From Streptomyces sp. NBC_00358 (lineage in GTDB: Bacteria; Actinomycetota; Actinomycetes; Streptomycetales; Streptomycetaceae), in the NCBI RefSeq assembly GCF_036099295.1, contig NZ_CP107976.1, positions 744,001-808,000 on the forward strand: DNA of 64,000 nucleotides, read 5' to 3'. The notes under the pieces were generated by a model. That model was not told the DNA's origin and made no database searches. It was given only the letters and a program-made list of their open reading frames with translations. Numbering within the stretch: position 1 is the first letter of the stretch; every line of letters begins with the position of its first letter. The translations under genes and the position numbers were made by a program. Shown one piece after another: positions 35,726-44,295 of the stretch.

Positions 35726-36151
35726 TCATTTCCTGTCGTCGACGTCGCCTGCGCGTTGGTGGCCCTCGTGCGCGGACAGGAGGTCGTGCAGCAACTGCTC
35801 GTCCTGTTCCGACAGTTCGGAGACGAAGCGGCTCAGCACCGCCTCGCGGTCGGAGCCCTCCTCCAGCAGCGACTTCATGCGCTGCGCCGTGTACGAGGCC
35901 TCGTCGCGAGCCGGTCCGTACGCGTATCCGCGGCCCTGGCGCTGACGGACGAGCACGCCCTTTTCGTACAGCCGGGACAGGATCGTCAGGACCGTGGTGT
36001 ACGCGAGCCCGCCCGGCAGCCGCTGAAGCACCTGACGGGCGGTCAGCGGACCTTCGGCCGACCAGAGGGCGGCGAGTACGGAGCCCTCGAGTTCACCGCG
36101 GGCGCGCCTGCCGGTCGTACCACCGACTCCCTCACCCTTGGGGTCCTTCAC
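35726..36151 (-). CDS. BlaI/MecI/CopY-family repressor
   Basis: A 141-residue repressor. The winged helix reads VLAALWSAEGPLTARQVLQR followed by LAYTTVLTILSRLYEKGVLV, the conserved recognition segment of BlaI and MecI, then the wing RQGRGYAYGPA. The C-terminal dimerisation helix follows. It is separated from the M56 gene by four bases and faces two TAC/GTA dyads in the promoter region, so both this operon and the opposite glycosyltransferase operon may be its targets. Confidence 0.92.
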   Translation of the reverse strand: MKDPKGEGVGGTTGRRARGELEGSVLAALWSAEGPLTARQVLQRLPGGLAYTTVLTILSRLYEKGVLVRQRQGRGYAYGPARDEASYTAQRMKSLLEEGSDREAVLSRFVSELSEQDEQLLHDLLSAHEGHQRAGDVDDRK

Positions 36152-36195
36152 CGTTCACCTTTCCGCCGTTGCGCCTTCGATAAGAATACCCCGCG

Positions 36196-36218
36196 ACCTC
36201 CTACTAGTTGTAGGAGGT
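36196..36218. promoter_or_regulatory. BlaI-type operator 1
   Basis: Perfect 9-bp inverted repeat ACCTCCTAC (36196-36204), spacer TAGTT, GTAGGAGGT (36210-36218). BlaI/MecI family operators are built on TAC...GTA dyads. It lies about 45 bp upstream of the repressor start. Confidence 0.7.
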
Positions 36219-36242
36219 ATGCTCCCGTCCCAACCACGAGCT

Positions 36243-36257
36243 ACTACATCTTGTAGT
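36243..36257. promoter_or_regulatory. BlaI-type operator 2
   Basis: Perfect 6-bp inverted repeat ACTACA (36243-36248), TCT, TGTAGT (36252-36257), the classic TACA/TGTA core, 33 bp upstream of the glycosyltransferase start on the opposite strand. Together with operator 1 it brackets the divergent promoters. Confidence 0.7.
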
Positions 36258-36289
36258 TGTACGGCCGCCCACCTATGCAGAGGAAGCCC

Positions 36290-37666
36290 ATGGCCAACCG
36301 CGGACGAGCGCATCCGACACCAGCGGTCATGCGCGTGCCCCCAACACGGGTGCCGGCCACACACCCGGGCCGCGTCGCGATCGTCTCGGCGAGCGTCGGC
36401 GCCGGCCACGACGGAGCCGCCACGGAACTTGAGCGCCGCCTCACGGCTGACGGCCTCGTCGTCGACCGGTACGACCTGCTGGACCTGTTGCCCGCTCGCC
36501 TCGGCCGGGCCGCCAGGGACGCCTACCACCTGATGCTCGTCCGTGCGCCCTGGCTCTATCAGCGGATCTACTCCGGCACCGAGCGTGCCGGGGGCGGCGG
36601 CCGCGGCGCACGCGCTCTGCTCAGGTCCTCGGAGAACCGCGTCCTGAAGGCCCTGCACCCGGACACCGGCGTCGTCGTCTCCACGTACCCGGGGGCCAGT
36701 CGCGTTCTGGGGAACCTCCGGCTCCGCGGACGCCTGACCGTCCCGGTCCTCACCTACCTGACCGACTTCTCGGTGCACCCGCTGTGGGTGGCCGACGGCG
36801 TGGACACCCACCTCGCCGCCCACCCCGTACCCGCGACCCAGGCACGGGCGGCCGGAGCCCAGGACGTGCGCGTCCGCGGGCCCTTGGCCGATCCCCGGTT
36901 CCACCCCTGCGACGCACACCGGCGCAGCCTCGCGCGCACGAGGTTCGGCCTGCCGGCCGCGGCCCCACTCGCGCTGCTGGTGGCCGGATCGTGGGGAGTC
37001 GGCCCCGTCCGGCAGGTCGCCCAGGAACTGCGCGACTGCGGCGCCGTCGTCCCGGTCGTCGTGTGCGGGCGCAACCAGGCGCTGGCGGCGCGGTTGCGCG
37101 CGGACGGCATCGAGCACGTCCACGGCTGGGTCGACGACATGCCCGCGCTGATGCACGCGGCCGACGTCCTCGTCCAGAACGCGGGCGGGCTCACCACCCT
37201 GGAGGCGTTCTCCGCCGGGCTGCCCGTGGCGAGTTACGGCTGCATACCGGGCCACGGCCTGACCAACGCCGCCGCCCTGGACGAGGCGGGGGTGGCGGTC
37301 TGGATCCGGGACCGGGCCCAACTCAAGGACGTCCTCTGCGACTTGGCCGACGGCCCGCGCGGAGTCGCCCAGCGTACGGCGGGACTGGCGCTGTTCGAGG
37401 ATTCCCCCGGTGGTGGCCCGGCGGCGGAGATAGCCCGGCTTCTTCGCTCCGGGCAGCCGCCCCTGGTCCCGCCGTCCACCGGCCGGCGGCGCACCCGGGC
37501 CAGGCGGCTCACCGCCACGACCGCCGTGGCCTGTGCCGTCTGGGCTTGTGCCGTCGCCACCGGGGTCGCCACGAGCTACGAGGGCACCACGCTGATGCAC
37601 GCGTTCAGCCATGGTCTCGACCTGGACCTCATGGTCGGTCACCGTCCGGGAGGGCACCACTCATGA
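36290..37666 (+). CDS. MGDG synthase/MurG-like glycosyltransferase
   Basis: A 458-residue glycosyltransferase of the GT-B fold (MGDG synthase/GT28-like). The N-terminal nucleotide-loop motif is VSASVGAGHDGAATEL, and the C-terminal donor-binding part includes VLVQNAGGLTTLEAFSAGLP and ASYGCIPGHGLTNAA. A single hydrophobic segment near the C terminus (LTATTAVACAVWACAVATG) suggests membrane attachment. The frame opens at 36257, but the ATG at 36290 has AGAGGAAG upstream. It is coupled (ATGA) to the polysaccharide deacetylase gene, so an envelope glycolipid or glycan is the likely product. Confidence 0.85.
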   Translation: MANRGRAHPTPAVMRVPPTRVPATHPGRVAIVSASVGAGHDGAATELERRLTADGLVVDRYDLLDLLPARLGRAARDAYHLMLVRAPWLYQRIYSGTERAGGGGRGARALLRSSENRVLKALHPDTGVVVSTYPGASRVLGNLRLRGRLTVPVLTYLTDFSVHPLWVADGVDTHLAAHPVPATQARAAGAQDVRVRGPLADPRFHPCDAHRRSLARTRFGLPAAAPLALLVAGSWGVGPVRQVAQELRDCGAVVPVVVCGRNQALAARLRADGIEHVHGWVDDMPALMHAADVLVQNAGGLTTLEAFSAGLPVASYGCIPGHGLTNAAALDEAGVAVWIRDRAQLKDVLCDLADGPRGVAQRTAGLALFEDSPGGGPAAEIARLLRSGQPPLVPPSTGRRRTRARRLTATTAVACAVWACAVATGVATSYEGTTLMHAFSHGLDLDLMVGHRPGGHHS

Positions 37667-38484
37667 CCGGAACGCTCCGTACGGCTTCCCTGCTCACAGC
37701 CGCCGTGGCAGCCCTGCCGGCCGCACTGGCCGCAGCCCACTGCGCTCCCGTCGTCTCCACCTTCGGACCATTGCGCAACCGCGTCATGCCCCGCCTCGCC
37801 GGGAAGGGCCGCGCCGATCACGTCGCCCTCACCTTCGACGACGGACCGGACCCCGAGTCCACGCCGTCCTTCCTCCGACTCCTCGCCGAACGGGACGTGC
37901 GGGCCACCTTCTTCCTCCTCGGAAGCGAGGCACACCGCTCACCCGGGCTGGTCCGCGACATCGCCGCGGCGGGCCACGAGATCGGCGTGCACGGCTGGTT
38001 GCACCGTCCTTTGCTGCTGCGCGGCCCGCGCGCGACCCACAGCGACCTCGCCCGCGCACGCGACACCGTCGCCGAGATCACGGGCAGGCGGCCCACGCTC
38101 TTCCGGCCCCCGTACGGTGTCATGTCGGCATCGGCGCACATCGCGGCCCGCCGCCTCGGACTCGCCCCGGTGCTGTGGACCTGCTGGGGCGAGGACTGGA
38201 CCGCCAGGGCCACCCCCGAGTCGGTCCACCGCACCGTGGTCGCCGACCTGTACGGCGGAGGCACCGTGCTGCTCCACGACTCGGACTGCACCTCCGCGCC
38301 CGGCGCGTGGCGGTCCGCCCTCGGCGCGCTTCCCCGCATTCTCGACACCTGCGAGGAACGAGGCTACGAGGTGGGTCCGCTCCGCGACCACGGGACTCCT
38401 GGTCCGGGACCTGATCCGGACACCGAGGCGGACCGTGGGCGACCGGCGCAGGCTCGCGGCGCCGCTCCGCGGGCAGTCGCCTGA
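37663..38484 (+). CDS. Polysaccharide deacetylase (NodB domain)
   Basis: A 273-residue carbohydrate esterase family 4 protein. After an N-terminal hydrophobic anchor (LLTAAVAALPAALAAAHCA), the NodB motifs appear in order: motif 1 ALTFDDGPDPEST, motif 2 HGWLHRPLLL (metal His pair spaced unusually for HSxxH), motif 3 FRPPYGVMSA and motif 5 VLLHDSD. It would remove N-acetyl groups from an envelope glycan outside the membrane. Its ATG overlaps the glycosyltransferase stop, so the two act together and are probably regulated by BlaI. Confidence 0.88.
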   Translation: MTGTLRTASLLTAAVAALPAALAAAHCAPVVSTFGPLRNRVMPRLAGKGRADHVALTFDDGPDPESTPSFLRLLAERDVRATFFLLGSEAHRSPGLVRDIAAAGHEIGVHGWLHRPLLLRGPRATHSDLARARDTVAEITGRRPTLFRPPYGVMSASAHIAARRLGLAPVLWTCWGEDWTARATPESVHRTVVADLYGGGTVLLHDSDCTSAPGAWRSALGALPRILDTCEERGYEVGPLRDHGTPGPGPDPDTEADRGRPAQARGAAPRAVA

Positions 38485-38569
38485 CGAGGCCGGGGGGCGA
38501 CGTCGCGCACCGAGTTGCCGGCCCGAAAATCGTTCCGGCCGAGACCCCGTGCGTTGTTAACGTGACGGC

Positions 38570-38998
38570 ATGGGACGTCGTCGACTTCGGCACTTGGTTG
38601 TGGGCACCGAGCGATTCCAGTGGTGGGTCAGCCATCGGCATGGGGCGGACCCCGCTGCGGACGGTGCGACCGGTGCGGCCGGAGGTTCATGCCAGGAAGT
38701 GGTCGTGTTCGCGCGCGAGGGCGCGCCCGGCGTGATCCGCGTCGTCTTCGCCTCGGGCCCCGATCACGTGGTGGGCGGCGGTGGTTGGGGGGCTCACGAC
38801 GGCGGCGTCGGCCGGATCAGCGGCGGCTACCTCAATCTCCACCGGCCCGCGGCCGCGAGGGCCCTGCTCGAAGAGGCACTGGCGGACGGGACGCGTTTCG
38901 GGCATGCGCCCCATGTCGACGGGTGGCGGTTCCTCGACACCGTACTCACTCGTCTGCCGCCGGAAGCACGGGAAACGTCACACGATCCGTCCACATGA
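38570..38998 (+). CDS. Hypothetical protein
   Basis: A 142-residue soluble protein. Segments such as VVGTERFQWWVSHRHGAD and VIRVVFASGPDHVVGGGG, then HDGGVGRISGGYLNLHRPAA, look strongly coding and I associate them with a small streptomycete family without known function. Stands downstream of the deacetylase gene by about 85 bp; not obviously cotranscribed. Confidence 0.65.
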   Translation: MGRRRLRHLVVGTERFQWWVSHRHGADPAADGATGAAGGSCQEVVVFAREGAPGVIRVVFASGPDHVVGGGGWGAHDGGVGRISGGYLNLHRPAAARALLEEALADGTRFGHAPHVDGWRFLDTVLTRLPPEARETSHDPST

Positions 38999-39270
38999 GG
39001 CGGCGCCCCGGGCGGAACGGTGGCAGCGCACTCCACGCCGAGGGCGTCCATCGCCTCGCCGCCCCGGCCGCCGAAAACGGGCCACAGTGGTGATCCACGT
39101 CGCACCGCGCCTGAGCTTTGCGGGAACCAGGCCTACGATTGTGCCGGTTGACAAGCCATACCATCTGTTGAGACCCACCCCGGCGCACCGGGCCGACGTA
39201 CGGGAACGACCGGCGAGCCCCCGGCGCCGATCCGGCCCTCCTCGCGAGGCTGCGGAGCGACGAGCCGCAT

Positions 39271-40026
39271 GTGCCCGTCGGGGCAGGCCAAGACGCGAAA
39301 GGCGGCGACGTGGTGCAGTGGCAGGGGACCAACTTCACCGTGGACGGCCGCGAGCCGACCAATGCCGACGAGTACTACCGGATCGGCCTGCACTGCTGGA
39401 ACAGCGGACAGCACCGCGGTGCCGAGGTCTTCTTCCTGGAGACCGCGGCGTCCAAGGGCCACAGTGCCGCGATCGAGCTACTGGGGCACATCGACTACGT
39501 GCAGGGACAGTACGCGAGCGCGGTACCGCGGCTTCGGCGCAGCACGGGTTCACCCCGGGCGACCTACTACCTCGCCTCGCTCTACCACCACGGCTGCCCC
39601 CAGGCCGGGATCGTCGAGTCGTTGGACGAGGCGGGCCGCTGGTATCGCGTCTCCGCCGAACTGGGCGAGCCCGAGGCGATGCTCGCCCTGGGCGAGCTGT
39701 ACCTGGAGCGGCTGCTGCCCCTGACCCGGTCCCCCGCGGAACACGCCCTGGAGCAGTTCCTCGCGGCCACCGCACGCAACCACCCCTACGCCCAGTACCG
39801 CGCGGCGGAGATCTACCGCACCCTCTACCAGGACAACGAACGAGCCGCGGTGCTGTACCAGTCCTGCGTGGACAACCCACTGACCGGGCGTCACGCGCTG
39901 GGATCGATGATGATGCTGCAGAGCCAGGCGCATCTGCGGGAGATATCGGCGCTGAGGGCGGCCCGTCTGCAGCAGCAGCGGCGTGACACCGTCAACCCGG
40001 CGCAGCGCCGAGGCGACTTCTACTGA
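39271..40026 (+). CDS. Sel1/TPR-like repeat protein
   Basis: A 251-residue protein of tandem alpha-helical hairpins resembling Sel1-type TPR repeats: YYRIGLHCWNSGQHRGAEVF, AAIELLGHIDYVQGQYASAV, ATYYLASLYHHGCPQAG, AMLALGELYLERLLP and AQYRAAEIYRTLYQDNERAA. These repeats mediate protein binding. A GTG start at 39271 is used; another GTG at 39313, with AAAGGCGG upstream, is a good alternative. No signal peptide. Function unknown. Confidence 0.75.
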   Translation: MPVGAGQDAKGGDVVQWQGTNFTVDGREPTNADEYYRIGLHCWNSGQHRGAEVFFLETAASKGHSAAIELLGHIDYVQGQYASAVPRLRRSTGSPRATYYLASLYHHGCPQAGIVESLDEAGRWYRVSAELGEPEAMLALGELYLERLLPLTRSPAEHALEQFLAATARNHPYAQYRAAEIYRTLYQDNERAAVLYQSCVDNPLTGRHALGSMMMLQSQAHLREISALRAARLQQQRRDTVNPAQRRGDFY

Positions 40027-40081
40027 AGTCCCCTGCTCCGCGAAGAGGTCCCACGGGCCCCTGGGGCGAGGTGCCTCGGCC

Positions 40082-40123
40082 CGGCTCACCGACACCGGCT
40101 CACCGACACCCGCTCACCGGCAA
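40082..40123. repeat. 14-bp tandem repeat
   Basis: Two exact units of CGGCTCACCGACAC (40082-40095, 40096-40109) and a third with several changes (40110-40123), between two convergent genes. Confidence 0.85.
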
Positions 40124-40148
40124 ACACCGACCGACAGGATTCCGCCGG

Positions 40149-41171
40149 TCAGCTACAGGCCAGTACCCACAGGAAGACGGCGACCGCCCGCATGAGGTCT
40201 TCCGTTTCCTCGGTCTGTTCCAGCAGCACGCCCGGTAGGTGCGACAGTTCCCAGGAAGCCGGGTCCGCCGGCTCGCGCGGTTCCGCCGCCCACAGGGCGT
40301 CGATCTCCTCTTTGTCGGCCCTGAGCCGGGCGCACGCGTCTGCCGCTGCGTCGAAAACCCTCGCCAGCGGTCCCGGACCGCCCGGGGCGTCGCCGGGCAG
40401 TTCGGAGGCCGCGACCGACAGCGCGGCGGCCGCGTCGACCAGGCGTGCCGCCCGCTCCGGCCAGCTCGGGGCCGGACACCCGAAGGCGGCGGTGCGGCCC
40501 GGTGGTTCCAGGTCCCGGCCGATGCGCGCGGCGGAAGATCGTTCCTGGTCGGTGGGCCGCCATGTCCCCTGCTCCCGCAGGTCGTCCGCCCGCCCCATGG
40601 CCCGGCGGGCCAGGGCATGGGCCGCAGGCCAGTCGCCGAGTTCCCAGTCGGGCGTCGCCCGCATCTCCCGGACGCGGTATCCGAGCGTCAGCGGCACCCC
40701 GGCGGGACGCGGCCGGGGGACATCGGCCGTCAGGTGGGCCCGCAGTACGTTCCCGACCCGGGCCACCGATGCGGCGCTGCCGGCTCCGAGCGCCGTGCCG
40801 CGGGCAGCGTCGGGCAGGGGTTCGGTGTCCCGCGGTTCGGCCCCCTCGACGCAGTGGCGCAGGGCATCGACCAGGCGGACCTCGTCGACCAGGACCACGG
40901 CCTCGTGGGCGGCCCGCCACAGGAGCAAGCCCAACAGGCTGTGCGTGGGACTCCCCCACGGCCACTTCACCCGAGGTCCGGCATCCGCCAGGAACCTCCG
41001 GGGCACCGGCGCGCCGAAGCCGAGAGCGCACTCGTCGTGCCAGGCGACCAACAGGCGTGCCTGATGACAGGCCCGCTCCCACGCACCGCAGCCGTAAGCG
41101 ACCTGGTGCGCCGACTCCCACCCCTCCACACCCACGGGCGAACCGTATCCGCCGTTCGGCAAAAGCGTCAT
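40149..41171 (-). CDS. Hypothetical protein
   Basis: A 340-residue soluble, alanine-rich helical protein. Segments such as RFLADAGPRVKWPWGSPTHS and LLLWRAAHEAVVLVDEVRLV look coding throughout. No catalytic motif, signal peptide or membrane span is visible. Convergent with the Sel1-like gene. I do not recognise the family. Confidence 0.6.
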   Translation of the reverse strand: MTLLPNGGYGSPVGVEGWESAHQVAYGCGAWERACHQARLLVAWHDECALGFGAPVPRRFLADAGPRVKWPWGSPTHSLLGLLLWRAAHEAVVLVDEVRLVDALRHCVEGAEPRDTEPLPDAARGTALGAGSAASVARVGNVLRAHLTADVPRPRPAGVPLTLGYRVREMRATPDWELGDWPAAHALARRAMGRADDLREQGTWRPTDQERSSAARIGRDLEPPGRTAAFGCPAPSWPERAARLVDAAAALSVAASELPGDAPGGPGPLARVFDAAADACARLRADKEEIDALWAAEPREPADPASWELSHLPGVLLEQTEETEDLMRAVAVFLWVLACS

Positions 41172-41254
41172 CTCATCTGGAAGGCGCTTGTGTGACTTAT
41201 CGGCTTTTCTGTAGGGAAGCGCAGAATTGCCGAATTTCGATGCGGGAGCCGTTC

Positions 41255-41605
41255 ATGAGTGACGACATCTGGGGCTACGACCCGTCCACCGGGCACATCG
41301 TGGGCACCGATCTGGTCGGGTACAAGGTCGAGGCCATCGACGGCGCCATCGGGAAGGTCGACAAACACGCGGACGACGTGGGCTCGTCGTACCTCGTCGT
41401 CGACATCGGCGTATGGATCTTCGACCGGCATGTCATGCTGCCCGCCGGCACCGTGCGGAGGGTCGACCGGGAGGAGCGGAAGATCCACGTCGCGCTCACC
41501 CAGGAACAGATCAGGTCCTCCCCCGATTTCGACCGGGCCAGGCACGTCGGCGACGCCGACTACCACGAGCAGCTCGGCGGGTACTACCAGAGCCACCGCG
41601 CCTGA
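41255..41605 (+). CDS. PRC-barrel domain protein
   Basis: A 116-residue protein with a single PRC-barrel: HIVGTDLVGYKVEAIDGAIG, KVDKHADDVGSSYLVVDIGV, then WIFDRHVMLPAGTVRRVD. Such small PRC-barrel proteins are common in Streptomyces and are linked to stress. The ATG at 41255 with GGGAG upstream is preferred to the ATG at 41240. Convergent with the SDR gene. Confidence 0.85.
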   Translation: MSDDIWGYDPSTGHIVGTDLVGYKVEAIDGAIGKVDKHADDVGSSYLVVDIGVWIFDRHVMLPAGTVRRVDREERKIHVALTQEQIRSSPDFDRARHVGDADYHEQLGGYYQSHRA

Positions 41606-41673
41606 CCCATCGACGTCACGGCTCACGGGGAGCCGGCCGCCCACGAGAACCCCAAGGGAGGCACCGGAGACTC

Positions 41674-42498
41674 TCAGCCCTGCGCCAGCTCCGCCACCGG
41701 CTGCCACTTCTCCCATGTCGCCAGGCGCTGCTCGTAGTCGGCCTTGGCGATACCCAGCGGCCCCGCGCCGAAGAAGCAGCGCAGCGGCGGCTCTTCGGCG
41801 TCCACGATCTCCAGTACCGCCGCGGCGGACGCCCGGGGGTCGCCGGGAGTACCGACGCGCTGACGACGCTGCTCCTGGACCTGCTTGTGGAAGTCGGCGT
41901 ACGCCGGCAGCGGCTCGGACGTGCTCGACGAGGAACCGGCCCAGTCGGTGGCGAATCCACCGGGCTCGATCAGTGTGACCTTGATGCCGAACGGCGCCAC
42001 TTCCTGGGCCAGCGCCTGGCTCATTCCTTCGAGCGCCCATTTCGACGCGTGATAGATGCCGACCAGCGGGAAGGCGCTGATCCCGCCGATGGAGGACACC
42101 TGGAGAATGTGGCCGCTGCCCTGTTCGCGCAGGAACGGCAGTGCCGCCTGGGTGACCCACAGGGCCCCGAACAGGTTGGTCTCCAGTTGCGCGCGAGCCT
42201 CCGCCTCGGTGAGTTCCTCGACCAATCCGAAGTGGCCGTAGCCGGCGTTGTTGACGACCACGTCGAGCCGCCCGAACCGCTCGTGCGCCAGCCGCACCGC
42301 GGCGAAGTCGGCGTCGCGGTCCGTGACGTCGAGCTGGAGTGGCAGCAGCCGCTCGCCATAGGTCTCGCGCAGATCGCCCAGTGTGGACAGGTCGCGCGCC
42401 GTCGCGGCCACCGAGTCGCCTCGTTCCAGCGCGGCGATCGCCCACTCCCTCCCGAAGCCGCGTGAGGCGCCGGTGATGAACCAGATCTTCTGCGTCAT
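41674..42498 (-). CDS. Short-chain dehydrogenase/reductase
   Basis: A 274-residue classical SDR. Cofactor motif WFITGASRGFGREWA (TGxxxGxG), NNAG in VVVNNAGYGHFG, and the catalytic SSIGGISAFPLVGIYHASKW carrying Ser, Tyr and Lys. The overall pattern matches actinobacterial proteins annotated as SDR oxidoreductases related to 3-oxoacyl reductases. Basic residue after the TGAS motif suggests NADPH. GAGGAGC ribosome site before the ATG at 42498. Substrate unknown. Confidence 0.92.
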   Translation of the reverse strand: MTQKIWFITGASRGFGREWAIAALERGDSVAATARDLSTLGDLRETYGERLLPLQLDVTDRDADFAAVRLAHERFGRLDVVVNNAGYGHFGLVEELTEAEARAQLETNLFGALWVTQAALPFLREQGSGHILQVSSIGGISAFPLVGIYHASKWALEGMSQALAQEVAPFGIKVTLIEPGGFATDWAGSSSSTSEPLPAYADFHKQVQEQRRQRVGTPGDPRASAAAVLEIVDAEEPPLRCFFGAGPLGIAKADYEQRLATWEKWQPVAELAQG

Positions 42499-42641
42499 GG
42501 AGTGCTCCTCATGAAACCCGTCGTCCACTCGGTCACCACGTCGCGTCGCGGCGCCCGTCCCACCACCCAACACCTTCGAGTGGGCTCCAAGGCGACTCCA
42601 GGGCTCCCGGGCGCGCCCGACGGATCGCGGCCGGACCGTCG

Positions 42642-43991
42642 CTACGCCTCGACGAGCTGAGGTTCCGGCTGCACGGCCGGCACGGTCTTCGGATTCCACA
42701 GCCTGGTGATCCGCACATAGCCGTAGACCACCGAAGACATGGCCACGAGAAGGCCCGGTCCGAACGCCCAGGGGTATCTGGCCATTTCCACCGGCAGGTA
42801 GCGATACGACACCAGGAGCATGGTGAACACCAACGCCCCGTAGCCGACCAGCCGAATTCCCGCCCGGTCCCAGCCACGGTCGAAGGAGCGCATCGCCGCC
42901 TCGATCGTGAGCGCGAACACCACACCGGCGACGAGATCCGCTCCGTAGTGGTACCCGAATCCGAGCGTTGCCGTGAGCGTGCCGATCAGCCAGAACGTGC
43001 CCGCGCAGCGCAGAGCCCGGGAGGCCTCGCGGGAATGGATGAAGAGCGTGGTGGCCCAGGCCGTGTGCAGGCTCGGCATGCAGTTCCGGGGGGTTATCTC
43101 GTCGAACGGTATCTGGTGGGGGGAGGCGATCGTCGGCACCGTGTGCGGCCAGACGTTGGCCGCCGCCCACTGGCCGCCCTCGGCGCCGTAGGCGAAGACC
43201 GGTCCGGCCACCGGGAAGATCATGTAGATGGCCGGCCCGAGCAGGCCGATGGCCAGGAAGGTGCGCACCAGGTGATGCCCCGGGAAGCGCCGCTCGACCG
43301 CCACGTGCCGCAGTTGGTACAGCGCGAACATGGCCGCTCCCAGCGGGAGCTGACCGTAGACGAGATGGAGGACATGGGGGCCGACCGGGCTGGTGGCCTC
43401 GACGATCCGGCCCACCACCCACGACGGGTTGCCCAGCGCGTGATCGGCTGTCGCGACATAGGGGTCGAGGACGGACGGACGGGTCTTCGACGTGATGAGC
43501 AGCCAGGTGTCGCCGGTCTTGTGGCCGGCGATCAGCAGCAGGCCGAGCCCGACACCCTTCAGCAGAAGGACACGCTCCCGACCGGTGCGGCGAGTGACGG
43601 CGATGACCCCGTAGGCCAGAATCACCCACAACGCGCCATTACCGAAGCTCAGTCTGTCGTCGAGAACCCAGCGCAGCAGCAGGAAGACGAGGTCGACGGC
43701 GATCGCGGCTCCGACCGCGATGAACCGTTGCCGCCAGGTGAGCACCACCATCATCAACGCCAGACCGGCATACAGCAGCGGCCCCGACGTGGGAGCGCAC
43801 ACGATCTCCCGCGCCTGGTTGGTGATCGGCCCGGGCAGGCCGTAGTGGCGCGCGACGATTTCCATCGTGACGAGGAATCCCAGGGCCACCACACCGGCGG
43901 TGGCCCACAGCGTCGCCTGCGGCCGACGCCGCGCGACGAACGCAATTCTGCTGCTTATTCGCGAAAGTATCCGTGATGCTATAGATATCAA
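42642..43991 (-). CDS. PAP2-family membrane phosphatase
   Basis: A 449-residue polytopic membrane protein of the phosphatidic acid phosphatase type 2 / inositolphosphotransferase superfamily. The catalytic motifs are CMPSLHTAWATTLF (PSLH, motif C2) and GFGYHYGADLVAGV (C3, HYxxD); the Lys/Arg motif C1 is not clear. About ten spans. It probably dephosphorylates or transfers phosphate or sugar-phosphate on lipids at the outer membrane face. The only in-frame start before the conserved part is TTG 43991, with no ribosome site; the first codons include several rare ATA codons. Confidence 0.8.
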   Translation of the reverse strand: MISIASRILSRISSRIAFVARRRPQATLWATAGVVALGFLVTMEIVARHYGLPGPITNQAREIVCAPTSGPLLYAGLALMMVVLTWRQRFIAVGAAIAVDLVFLLLRWVLDDRLSFGNGALWVILAYGVIAVTRRTGRERVLLLKGVGLGLLLIAGHKTGDTWLLITSKTRPSVLDPYVATADHALGNPSWVVGRIVEATSPVGPHVLHLVYGQLPLGAAMFALYQLRHVAVERRFPGHHLVRTFLAIGLLGPAIYMIFPVAGPVFAYGAEGGQWAAANVWPHTVPTIASPHQIPFDEITPRNCMPSLHTAWATTLFIHSREASRALRCAGTFWLIGTLTATLGFGYHYGADLVAGVVFALTIEAAMRSFDRGWDRAGIRLVGYGALVFTMLLVSYRYLPVEMARYPWAFGPGLLVAMSSVVYGYVRITRLWNPKTVPAVQPEPQLVEA

Positions 43992-44238
43992 CTGTTTGGC
44001 CGATTTGTTAGTTATTGGTCATATAGCTCACCCTTCGCGCTAGACAGCGTGTTCTTCTAGTGAAGGACGGACGATCAGGGCAATCGTCGTGAGTTCGATC
44101 ATGCTATGAGCCTTACAGGAGGGTTTCAAGGGTCACAGCCAGTGCAAAGGTGAGTCGATCTTGTATTCGCCGATCTGCCGAGGGACCCGAAAGCTGCCAC
44201 TCTGGCTGTAAACCGCCCTTCGATTCCCAGGGGTTTTC
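43992..44238. other. AT-richer divergent promoter region
   Basis: Notably lower GC than its surroundings (for example TTTGTTAGTTATTGGTCATA near 43999-44024). It separates the leftward PAP2 gene from the rightward methyltransferase unit and probably carries promoters for both. Confidence 0.5.
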
Positions 44239-44295
44239 ATGGCACGAACCGGCAGGAGACCCACCGGAGGACCGGGACCGGAGGGGCCGTCATGA
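44239..44295 (+). CDS. 18-residue mini-ORF coupled to methyltransferase
   Basis: A complete small frame, MARTGRRPTGGPGPEGPS, starting with ATG after CAGGGG and ending in TGA that overlaps the ATG of the methyltransferase (ATGA at 44292-44295). Such coupling usually marks translation of both. It could be a leader peptide controlling the downstream gene, or chance. Confidence 0.4.
   Translation: MARTGRRPTGGPGPEGPS

Noticed and set aside
36257..36289. Earlier start for the glycosyltransferase
   Set aside because: It would begin next to operator 2 without a ribosome site; the ATG at 36290 has AGAGGAAG.
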